The notes beneath the pieces are model-generated. The model had not been told where the DNA came from. It ran no database searches and was given only the letters and a program-made list of their open reading frames with translations. The position numbers and the translations under genes were made by a program. A stretch of 44,069 bases of DNA. It comes from Spirochaetaceae bacterium. Its GTDB lineage: Bacteria > Spirochaetota > Spirochaetia > DSM-27196 > SKKC01. The stretch's first letter is position 1. Each line of letters opens with the position of its first letter. The DNA lies in the NCBI GenBank assembly GCA_007694005.1, contig RECN01000054.1, positions 1 to 44,069 of the forward strand, in the 5' to 3' direction. Positions 16,544 through 23,542 of the stretch are shown here, in pieces.

Positions 16544-17011
16544 ATGGGTGTTCAATTAAGTCCGTCCGAACTTCTTGCGCTGCTTCCGCAGCAGAAACCG
16601 TTTCGTTACGTCGATGAAATTCTCGAGGTCAACGAGAAGATGATCCGCGGACGCTATACCTTCCGCGAAGACGAATATTTCTATCAGGGACACTTTCCCG
16701 GGAATCCCATAACGCCGGGAGTGATACTGCTCGAAAGCATGTGTCAGGTCGGTGTTGTCTGCCTTGGAATCTATCTGGTCGGTCTCGAGCTGCCGCCTGA
16801 GGAGCACAAAAACTGGCTGACGCTGTTTTCCGATGCCGAAGTCGAGTTCAGCCGCAGTGTCCTCCCCGGAGAAACCGTCGAGATTGTCGGGGAGCTCCAG
16901 TTCTGGCGCCGACGCAAGCTGAAAGCGAAAGTCACCATGACAAACGAGAAGGGTGAGGTTGTGGCAAGCACGACCGCATCCGGAATAGGAGTCAGGAATG
17001 ACGCAGAATAG
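16544..17011 (+). CDS. FabZ-type 3-hydroxyacyl-ACP dehydratase
   Basis: A 155-residue hot-dog-fold dehydratase. FYQGHFPGNPITPGVILLES contains the catalytic His (about residue 50) and Glu (about 63) typical of FabZ, and LLPQQKPFRYVDEILEV at the N-terminus matches the family start. It would dehydrate 3-hydroxyacyl-ACP without isomerisation. It begins at ATG 16544, one base after the FabA-like stop, with AAGGGAGGG upstream, and overlaps the following KAS gene by 14 bases. The stretch VEFSRSVLPGETVEIVGELQ is FabZ-like but without the usual KVKFRRPV wording, so it is a diverged paralogue, not the housekeeping copy. Confidence 0.87.
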   Translation: MGVQLSPSELLALLPQQKPFRYVDEILEVNEKMIRGRYTFREDEYFYQGHFPGNPITPGVILLESMCQVGVVCLGIYLVGLELPPEEHKNWLTLFSDAEVEFSRSVLPGETVEIVGELQFWRRRKLKAKVTMTNEKGEVVASTTASGIGVRNDAE

Positions 17012-18290
17012 AACTGCTTCCGAACGTGTTGTGATAACCGGAATGGGCATCGTCGCACCGAACGCCATCGGACTCGACGCCTACGAGTCGGCGCTTCGAG
17101 ACGGGGTCTCCGGTATCCGCTTTATTCCGAGATTGCAGGAGCTGAACTTCGGCTGTCAGGTCGCCGGGGTGCCGCAGGGAGTTGAATCGCTGCAGCACGA
17201 GTACTTTTCCGAGGATCTCCTGCGCGCCATGAACAGTTCGATGGTCTACGCGGGGATCGCGGCTATAGACTGCTGGCGGGATGCCGATCTGCCTGATTTT
17301 GATGGTGATGAAGACCACGTAGACTGGGACACCGGGGCCATCATAGGCACGGGAATCGGCGGGGCCGATACGCTCGGCGAACAGCTTGTTCCCAAGGTCG
17401 ACGCGGGAAAGACGAAGCGGCTTGGCAGCACGATGGTCGAACAGACCATGGCGAGTGCGGTGAGTGCGCGGGTCGGAGGCATCCTCGGGCTCGGCGGACA
17501 GGTTACGACCAATTCCTCGGCGTGTACCACCGGTACCGAGGCGCTGATCATGGCATACGAGCGCATTCGCTCCGGTCGGGTCAAACGCATGCTCGCCGGG
17601 GGAGCCGAAGGCAGCAGTCACTACATCTGGGCCGGGTTCGACGGTATGCGTGTGCTCGGCAGAAACTTCAACGATACGCCCGAGAAGGCATCGCGTCCGA
17701 TGAGCGCAACGACGAGCGGCTTTATCCCGGGTTCGGGGTCGGGAATACTCATGCTCGAGTCGCTTGAAAGCGCTCTTGACCGGGGTGCCCATATCTACGC
17801 GGAAATACTCGGCGGCGACATAAACAGCGGCGGACAGCGCGGTTCCGGGAGCATGACCGCTCCGAATCCGGTCGGCGTGCGGCGCTGCATCCGCGGCGCG
17901 GTCGAGGCGAGCGGTATAGAGCCGGGCGAAATCGACGTGGTAAACGGTCACCTGACCGGAACCATGGCCGATCCGCTCGAGGTGGAGAACTGGCGTGCCG
18001 CACTCGATACGAAGCCGACCGGAATTCCCCTTATCAACGGGACAAAATCGCTCATAGGCCACGCGCTCGGTGCGGCGGGCGGTCTCGAATGTGTTGCCGC
18101 GGTCCTGCAGCTCGACCGGGGCTTCATACACGGTTCGGTGAACTGTGAGGATCTGCACCCGAAACTCGAAGCCTTTGAGAGCCGCATTGTACGGGAAACC
18201 CGCGAAAGCGATGCCCGCGTGCTCGCCAAAGCAAGTTTCGGTTTTGGCGACGTAAACGCGTGCGTAATCTTTCGCGCTCATGTAGAATAG
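16998..18290 (+). CDS. Beta-ketoacyl-ACP synthase I/II-like elongation enzyme
   Basis: A FabB/FabF-family condensing enzyme of 430 residues. The nucleophilic Cys sits in SSACTTGTEALIMA (about residue 175), the first His in VVNGHLTGTMADPLE (about 317; the usual THGT is changed to NGHLTGT) and the second His in LIGHALGAAGGLECVAAVLQ (about 354), giving the Cys-His-His triad needed for decarboxylative condensation. Because Cys is retained it is not a chain-length factor. The unusual wording around the first His suggests a specialised subfamily. It starts at ATG 16998 within the fabZ-like gene, preceded by AGGA. With the KAS III it supplies priming and elongation for the same carrier protein. Confidence 0.87.
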   Translation: MTQNRTASERVVITGMGIVAPNAIGLDAYESALRDGVSGIRFIPRLQELNFGCQVAGVPQGVESLQHEYFSEDLLRAMNSSMVYAGIAAIDCWRDADLPDFDGDEDHVDWDTGAIIGTGIGGADTLGEQLVPKVDAGKTKRLGSTMVEQTMASAVSARVGGILGLGGQVTTNSSACTTGTEALIMAYERIRSGRVKRMLAGGAEGSSHYIWAGFDGMRVLGRNFNDTPEKASRPMSATTSGFIPGSGSGILMLESLESALDRGAHIYAEILGGDINSGGQRGSGSMTAPNPVGVRRCIRGAVEASGIEPGEIDVVNGHLTGTMADPLEVENWRAALDTKPTGIPLINGTKSLIGHALGAAGGLECVAAVLQLDRGFIHGSVNCEDLHPKLEAFESRIVRETRESDARVLAKASFGFGDVNACVIFRAHVE

Positions 18291-18323
18291 AGGAAACTGT
18301 AAAAACAACCATACGGAGGAACT

Positions 18324-18572
18324 ATGGACAGGACAGAAGTATACAACAAAGTGGTCGAGATTATCGGACCATTCGCCAAGGACCCGGAAGCGCTTTCAAA
18401 GGCAGACGAGAAGACGAACATTCTCACGGACCTGAAAGTGAACTCAGCCCGACTTGTCGACATCATTCTCGATTTCGAGGACAAGTTCGACATTGAAATC
18501 GACGACGATGCGGCCGACCAGATCATGACGCTCGGTGACGCGGTAGACAAAATCGTCGAAATAAAGGGATAG
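18324..18572 (+). CDS. Dedicated acyl carrier protein
   Basis: An acidic, helical 82-residue carrier protein. The phosphopantetheine attachment Ser is in LKVNSARLVDIILDFEDKFD (about residue 40); the common D-S-L is replaced by N-S-A, while the downstream helix (DFEDKFDIEIDDD) is typical. This change separates it from the housekeeping AcpP at 32470, which has G-A-D-S-L. A strong GGAGGA site lies four bases before ATG 18324, the best in the cluster, consistent with a carrier protein being needed in excess. It lies 33 bases after the KAS gene and 17 before the acyltransferase. Confidence 0.9.
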   Translation: MDRTEVYNKVVEIIGPFAKDPEALSKADEKTNILTDLKVNSARLVDIILDFEDKFDIEIDDDAADQIMTLGDAVDKIVEIKG

Positions 18573-18589
18573 GAACCGGGCAGATCGGC

Positions 18590-19417
18590 ATGGATGATAC
18601 CAGCGAGACAGCGCACCTGACGAAACGATCTCAACGCAAAGCGGTGCGTGCACTGCTGAGTCCGAAAGACCGCGTTGGATTGCGCATTCAGGCGCTGCTT
18701 GCGCGTATCTTCCTGCCGGTCCTCTATCCTATCTATCTCGTTCTCCTGCGTTTTGGCCTCGGGTATCGCGTTCGAGGCCATAGGCAGACGCTTGCACGTA
18801 TTCGTTCCGAGCTGAGGCATCGCAGGGACCCGCTGCTTATCTGTCCGAATCACCTGACAATGATCGACTCGATTATTCTCCTGTGGATTCTGACACCGTG
18901 GTGGAGAACGTTCTGGGATCTGCGCCTGTTTGCGTGGAATACACCCGAGAAACGAAACTTCGCCCACGTTCCTGTTCTGCGTTTTTTCGCGTATATAGGC
19001 CGGTGCATCGAAATAATCCGGCAGGCGCCACGGGAAGAAACGCAGAAGCTGCTCGCCAGGCTCAAGGCGCTTCTTGTGCACGGGCAGAGCGTAATGATTT
19101 TTCCGGAAGGGAAACGAAGCCGATCGGGGCGCGTTGACACCGAGGGTTTTGCCTACGGAGTCGGGAAGATTATCGATGATCTCCGTCTCATTGGCGCCTC
19201 GCCCCGCGTGCTGTGCATATACCTTCGCGGTCGGCGACAGACCGGTCACAGTGTAATGCCGAAGCGGGGAGAATCGTTTTACCTCGACTATGCGCTGATT
19301 GAGCCGCAGACCGAATACCGGGGAATGCGCGCTCATCGCGATATTTCGACCACGATCGTACAGAAACTCGCCGAACTCGAAGGAACATACTTTGCGTCTT
19401 CCGACATTTCTCGGTAA
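18590..19417 (+). CDS. PlsC-type acyltransferase
   Basis: A 275-residue acyltransferase of the glycerolphosphate-acyltransferase superfamily, probably membrane-associated through the hydrophobic stretch LLARIFLPVLYPIYLVLLRF (about residues 34-53). The HX4D catalytic motif appears as CPNHLTMIDSIIL (about residue 88), and the substrate-binding FPEG motif as MIFPEGKRSRSG (about 170). These enzymes move acyl groups from ACP or CoA to a hydroxyl, such as lysophosphatidic acid. As the only transferase in the cluster it probably off-loads the chain made on the dedicated carrier; the acceptor is unknown. Its end overlaps the phosphopantetheinyl transferase gene by 26 bases. Confidence 0.85.
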   Translation: MDDTSETAHLTKRSQRKAVRALLSPKDRVGLRIQALLARIFLPVLYPIYLVLLRFGLGYRVRGHRQTLARIRSELRHRRDPLLICPNHLTMIDSIILLWILTPWWRTFWDLRLFAWNTPEKRNFAHVPVLRFFAYIGRCIEIIRQAPREETQKLLARLKALLVHGQSVMIFPEGKRSRSGRVDTEGFAYGVGKIIDDLRLIGASPRVLCIYLRGRRQTGHSVMPKRGESFYLDYALIEPQTEYRGMRAHRDISTTIVQKLAELEGTYFASSDISR

Positions 19418-20252
19418 CGATATCGTACACTGGAGCGGGCCGGATGCCCGGGAGAAGCGCCCGGAGTCGGCGCACTCGAAGCGCTTTCTCGACCGCATCC
19501 TCGATTCCGGCGAACACACGCAGCACGATCGCCTCATGTCCCTGTGTGACGGCCTCGACCTGACCGCAGCTCACAATCGCGACGAGGCAGCCCTGTGGAG
19601 CAGGGCGCTCTGGGCGCTCTGGGCGGCCAAGGAAGCGACCTATAAGGCAGCAGTCAAGGCTGTGCCGGGTTTAGGCTTTTCGCCGCGTTCCATCGTCGTA
19701 ACGGTCGACCCGGAACCGTACGAAACGGGTGCGTCCGGCCTCGTACACAGCTACGCGGACCTGCAGGTCGGGGAGGCCCGGCCGCTCGCTCGCGGACGCG
19801 CCGTTATCGGCCGGCAATGGTACGACATCGTCTGGGAGGCCTGCGGCGAGTTTGTGCACACCGTCAGTGTCGGGCCCTTTAATCTGAGTGGGAACCTTCC
19901 CTTCGACGCGAAGGAAATTGCGAGCCTGTGGGACGGAATTGTACACGCTTCGGCGCTGCACGATACGATACTCTGCGGGATCGCAGGCGCTTCGCAGAGC
20001 ATTCGAAATGCGACCGAACGCGCCTCATCTGCCGTTCGCCGACTCGCCTGCAATCTCGCGAGAACGGTGCCAGGTCTGCACCTCGCGGCGCTCGAAGTCC
20101 GCCGCGCCACCGGTACGGGGACGCGCAACGGAGCTCCCGTGCTGTTCGACCAGGGCCACCGGAAAGCCCTGTATGACATTGATCTGAGCCTGAGCCATGA
20201 TGGCCCCTGGTCGGCGGCTGCCGTCCTGAATCGGAGTCCGGTCCGCCCTTGA
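19392..20252 (+). CDS. Enlarged AcpS-like 4'-phosphopantetheinyl transferase
   Basis: Probably loads the phosphopantetheine arm onto the cluster's carrier protein. The order of motifs is that of AcpS: FLGNDIVHWSGPDA at residue ~6 (Asp ligand), LWALWAAKEATYKAAVK near 71-85 (Lys-Glu), then near the C-terminus GAPVLFD and DIDLSLSHDGPWSAAAVL. AcpS has ~125 residues; this has 286, the excess being about 130 residues between the KEA region and the GAP motif, without recognisable features. I start at TTG 19392 because AAGGA lies eight bases upstream and the first conserved motif follows at once; an in-frame TTG at 19299 has no such support. It overlaps the acyltransferase gene. Confidence 0.75.
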   Translation: MRLPTFLGNDIVHWSGPDAREKRPESAHSKRFLDRILDSGEHTQHDRLMSLCDGLDLTAAHNRDEAALWSRALWALWAAKEATYKAAVKAVPGLGFSPRSIVVTVDPEPYETGASGLVHSYADLQVGEARPLARGRAVIGRQWYDIVWEACGEFVHTVSVGPFNLSGNLPFDAKEIASLWDGIVHASALHDTILCGIAGASQSIRNATERASSAVRRLACNLARTVPGLHLAALEVRRATGTGTRNGAPVLFDQGHRKALYDIDLSLSHDGPWSAAAVLNRSPVRP

Positions 20253-20306
20253 TTGACCAGCCGGTATCCCCTTGTTACAGTCTCTGCCTCAGAGCCTGGA
20301 GTCAAC

Positions 20307-23105
20307 GTGTTCCTGAAAAGTATAGAATTATTCGGATTTAAGAGTTTCGCAGACCGAAGCCGCCTCGAGTTTGCAGACGGCGTGAGCGCCCTGCTTGGGC
20401 CCAACGGCTGCGGAAAGAGCAATATAGTAGACGCCATAAAGTGGGTTCTCGGCGAGCAGGCGACCAAAAGTCTCCGCGCCGAACGCATGGAAGACGTGAT
20501 TTTTAACGGGACCGAGGACCGCAAAGCGTTAAACGTGGCGGAAGTAACCCTGACGCTTTCAAATGATGAGGGCGTTCTTCCCGTCGATATGCCGGAAATC
20601 AGCGTCAGACGCCGGCTCTTCCGCAGTGGCGACAGCGAGTACTACATCAACAATACCCCGGTTAAACTCAGGGAGCTGCGGGAGCTCTTTTACGATACAG
20701 GCATAGGAAAGAGCGCGTACTCCATTATGGAGCAGGGGAAGATCGACCAGGTGCTCTCGAACAAGCCCGAAGAGCGACGCCATATCTTCGAGGAAGCGGC
20801 GACAATAACCAAGTACCGCTTCAAGGGCCAGGAGGCCGAGCGCAAGCTTCAGCGCACCGAAGAAAACATGAAGCAGGTCGAAAGCATCCTCGGTGAAGTC
20901 CACCGCAGCTACAACGCGCTCGAAAAACAGGCTGCGAAGACGGAGAAGTTCCGACAGCTGCGTGACCGTATCTTCGAACTCGAAGTCGACCGTGAACTTC
21001 TGCGTCTCTCGAAGCTGCTCGACGACCGTGACTCCCGCGAGCAGCGCCTCAAGGATACCGTCGGTCGGCGCGACGAGGTCAAAACGAAGATAGATTCCGC
21101 AAACGAGCGGGTGGAAAAGAACCTCGACCTCGTCAATACCATGGAAGCCCAACTCGTAGAGAAGCAGAAGAAGCTCTACGGCCTTGAAATCGAGAAGGGG
21201 AACCTTCTTGAGCAGCTCGGGATGCTCGCGGAGCGTCGCGATGATCTTCAGGAGTCAATCAAGGCGGATGAGGCGAGGCAGAAGACGCTCAGTGACCGCA
21301 TTGCGACCGCTGAGGCGGATATCAGCTCGAATCAGAAGGAAATCGATACGCTGACGGTTCGCGCCGAGGACATAGGCGGAAACATCACGCAGTTCCGCGA
21401 GCGCATCGACGCGGCAGAGCAGCGCATCAAGGCAAACGATGAGGCGATAGCCACGCATCTTACGCGTATCGACGCGCTCGACACGGAGACCGACACCCTG
21501 CAGGACGAGCTGAGGGATCTGACCGACCGCATCGTTCGCGAACTCGATACCCGTCTGAAAGAGTCGGGCTATCGCAGTCAGGACCGCAGTTCGCTCGACG
21601 AAGAGCTTAACACCGCGCTCGCAGAGTTCAGACGCTCACTTTCGACGCAGGCCGACCGCGCCTCGGATGTTCTCGCCGGCGGGACTGATTCGGCAGCACG
21701 TCTGCGAACGATCCTTCAGGAGGTTGCCTCCGGCCTGTCGACGACGCGCGAAGGTTTTGAGGGGCTTGTCGGGGTTATCGACCGCTTCCGGGCGACCATA
21801 CCATCGTTTCTCGATGAGTTCCTCGCACCCGAAGGGACGCTGACGCGCAAGCGATCCATCGACGACCGCATGGCCGAAATCCGTCTCGATATTCGCAGCC
21901 GTCGGGCCGAGATCGAAGGCCTGCAGGCTCAGAACCGGGAGCTGTCGGGGAAAATCAGCGAGTACCGGCATACCTTAGAAGAGCTCCGGGTAAACCGGGT
22001 ACAGGTACAGACACAGATTACCTCGCATCAGGAAAGCAAGGCACGCATCGAGCGGGAACTTTCCGAGGCGAGACACGCGCTTGAAGAGAACCGAAACGGG
22101 ATTGCGCGGAAGCAGGAACGTCTTTCCGAACTCGCCTCGCGGCTGACCGAGCTCCAGGATAACCGCAAAAAAATCGAGACTCAGGAGACGTCCCTGAGCG
22201 CCGAACTCGAGAAACTCGAAGCCGAAATCTCGAAGAAGAACAGCGATCTCATACAGCGGGAACACTCGGTCAAGGGTATGATGAGTGAACTCGCGCGCCT
22301 GCAGGCCCAGGTCGAGAAGGTGCAGATTCAGCACGCCGAGAGCGTGACCGAAATCCGGAGTATCTACGACAACTTCCGTGACCGCCACAGCCGCGAGTTA
22401 TCCGAGTTCGAGTCCCGTGCCTTTGAAATCAAGCGTGATGCGCGTGACGTCCGGGATGAACTTGCCTCAGTGCGGGAGGAGCAGCGTGCCCTCGGGACGG
22501 TGAACCTCATGGCTCCGGAAGAGTTCGCGGAGGTAAAGACACGCTACGAGTTCTTGAGCGGCCAGCTCGATGACCTCAAGAAAGCCCGGGAAGACCTGTT
22601 GCGCGTCACCGAAGAGATCCGCAACGAGAGCGCGGAACTCTTTATGAACACCTTCGAGAAGATCAAGCGGAACTTCCATTCCATGTTCCGCAGGCTCTTC
22701 GGCGGTGGCCGGGCGGAACTCAGACTCAGCGATCCGGAAGACGTGCTTGCCTCGGGTATAGACATTCTCGCGCAGCCGCCCGGGAAGAAACTCGAAAACA
22801 TCGCGCTGCTTTCCGGTGGCGAACGGAGTCTTACCGCCGTCGCGCTTCTTTTTGCGACGTATATGGTCAAGCCTTCGCCCTTCTGTCTGCTCGACGAAAT
22901 CGATGCAGCGCTCGACGAGAACAATGTCGGGCGCTTTGTAAGCATGCTGACCGAGTTTGGCCGCCAGAGCCAGTTCATCATCATCACCCATAACAAGAAG
23001 ACCGTTGCCAGCGCATCTACCCTGCTTGGAGTGACTATGGAGGAAAGCGGGGTGAGCAAGGCGGTCGCGATACGGCTTGACCGAAATGCCCCGAATACTG
23101 AATAG
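20307..23105 (+). CDS. smc: Chromosome partition protein SMC, short form with unusual middle
   Basis: The ATPase of bacterial condensin. Head motifs are complete: Walker A LLGPNGCGKSNIVDAIKWVL (about residue 30), signature LLSGGERSLTAVALLFA (about 834), Walker B SPFCLLDEIDAALDENN (about 860) and a D-loop. Long coiled coils (about 165-420 and 540-760) connect them. The protein has 932 residues versus ~1180 in typical SMC, and the centre (about 405-535) shows no glycine-rich SMC hinge; instead there is a helical segment around SGYRSQDRSSLDEELNTALA. Shorter SMC proteins are known in spirochaetes (Borrelia P115). GTG 20307 is chosen because GGAG lies six bases upstream and SMC begins VFLKSIELFGFKSFAD. 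It follows the lipid cluster with no terminator visible. Confidence 0.92.
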   Translation: MFLKSIELFGFKSFADRSRLEFADGVSALLGPNGCGKSNIVDAIKWVLGEQATKSLRAERMEDVIFNGTEDRKALNVAEVTLTLSNDEGVLPVDMPEISVRRRLFRSGDSEYYINNTPVKLRELRELFYDTGIGKSAYSIMEQGKIDQVLSNKPEERRHIFEEAATITKYRFKGQEAERKLQRTEENMKQVESILGEVHRSYNALEKQAAKTEKFRQLRDRIFELEVDRELLRLSKLLDDRDSREQRLKDTVGRRDEVKTKIDSANERVEKNLDLVNTMEAQLVEKQKKLYGLEIEKGNLLEQLGMLAERRDDLQESIKADEARQKTLSDRIATAEADISSNQKEIDTLTVRAEDIGGNITQFRERIDAAEQRIKANDEAIATHLTRIDALDTETDTLQDELRDLTDRIVRELDTRLKESGYRSQDRSSLDEELNTALAEFRRSLSTQADRASDVLAGGTDSAARLRTILQEVASGLSTTREGFEGLVGVIDRFRATIPSFLDEFLAPEGTLTRKRSIDDRMAEIRLDIRSRRAEIEGLQAQNRELSGKISEYRHTLEELRVNRVQVQTQITSHQESKARIERELSEARHALEENRNGIARKQERLSELASRLTELQDNRKKIETQETSLSAELEKLEAEISKKNSDLIQREHSVKGMMSELARLQAQVEKVQIQHAESVTEIRSIYDNFRDRHSRELSEFESRAFEIKRDARDVRDELASVREEQRALGTVNLMAPEEFAEVKTRYEFLSGQLDDLKKAREDLLRVTEEIRNESAELFMNTFEKIKRNFHSMFRRLFGGGRAELRLSDPEDVLASGIDILAQPPGKKLENIALLSGGERSLTAVALLFATYMVKPSPFCLLDEIDAALDENNVGRFVSMLTEFGRQSQFIIITHNKKTVASASTLLGVTMEESGVSKAVAIRLDRNAPNTE

Positions 23106-23502
23106 CCTGAAGAATCTGATCTCATCAACCGGTGGGCAGATGCGCGTGCCGGACCGGAAGACGGTTATACTGTTCGCCGCCGGTGCCGGGCTGCTGCTGC
23201 TCGGTGGAATCGTCTTCGCGCTGATTCTGCACACGGGAAGACCTCCCGCGCGTGGTGCCTCGGAGCTGCCTTCGGGTGCGATGGACCTGGTCCGCCCGAT
23301 ACGGGCATCCGACGTCATAGTGCCGCCGCTCGGGCTTGGACGCCCCGCAGGTGATTTTTACCTCTACAGCGAACCGGACGTGCCCTGGCCGGCGGACAGG
23401 GTCGAGGCGCTCTGGATTGATACCGACGGGATTTCTGCCGATATACTAAGGGACATGAACGAGGCACTGCTTCGGGAGATGCTGGGCGTTCCGCCTCCCT
23501 GA
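23086..23502 (+). CDS. Single-pass membrane protein of unknown function
   Basis: A 138-residue protein starting at ATG 23086 inside the end of smc, so it is translationally coupled. One strong membrane segment lies at about residues 23-46 (VILFAAGAGLLLLGGIVFAL), preceded by basic residues, so the ~90-residue remainder is probably periplasmic. That part contains DFYLYSEPDVPWPADRVEAL and LWIDTDGISADILRDMNEAL, without a family I recognise. The Pro/Arg-rich stretch after the membrane segment looks like a linker. Coupling to smc suggests a conserved gene pair, but no function can be assigned. Confidence 0.7.
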   Translation: MPRILNSLKNLISSTGGQMRVPDRKTVILFAAGAGLLLLGGIVFALILHTGRPPARGASELPSGAMDLVRPIRASDVIVPPLGLGRPAGDFYLYSEPDVPWPADRVEALWIDTDGISADILRDMNEALLREMLGVPPP

Positions 23503-23542
23503 CCGGTTCCTTTTGTCGCATGTTGTCATGTAGGGAGGGTAT

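Noticed and set aside
16992-18308. Long open frame of 438 codons on the minus strand
   Set aside because: Fully antisense to the KAS I/II gene, which has intact catalytic motifs; it lacks family features and reflects the high-GC codon pattern.
18278-19537. Open frame of 419 codons on the minus strand
   Set aside because: Antisense to the ACP, acyltransferase and transferase genes, all of which have recognisable motifs in the forward frames.
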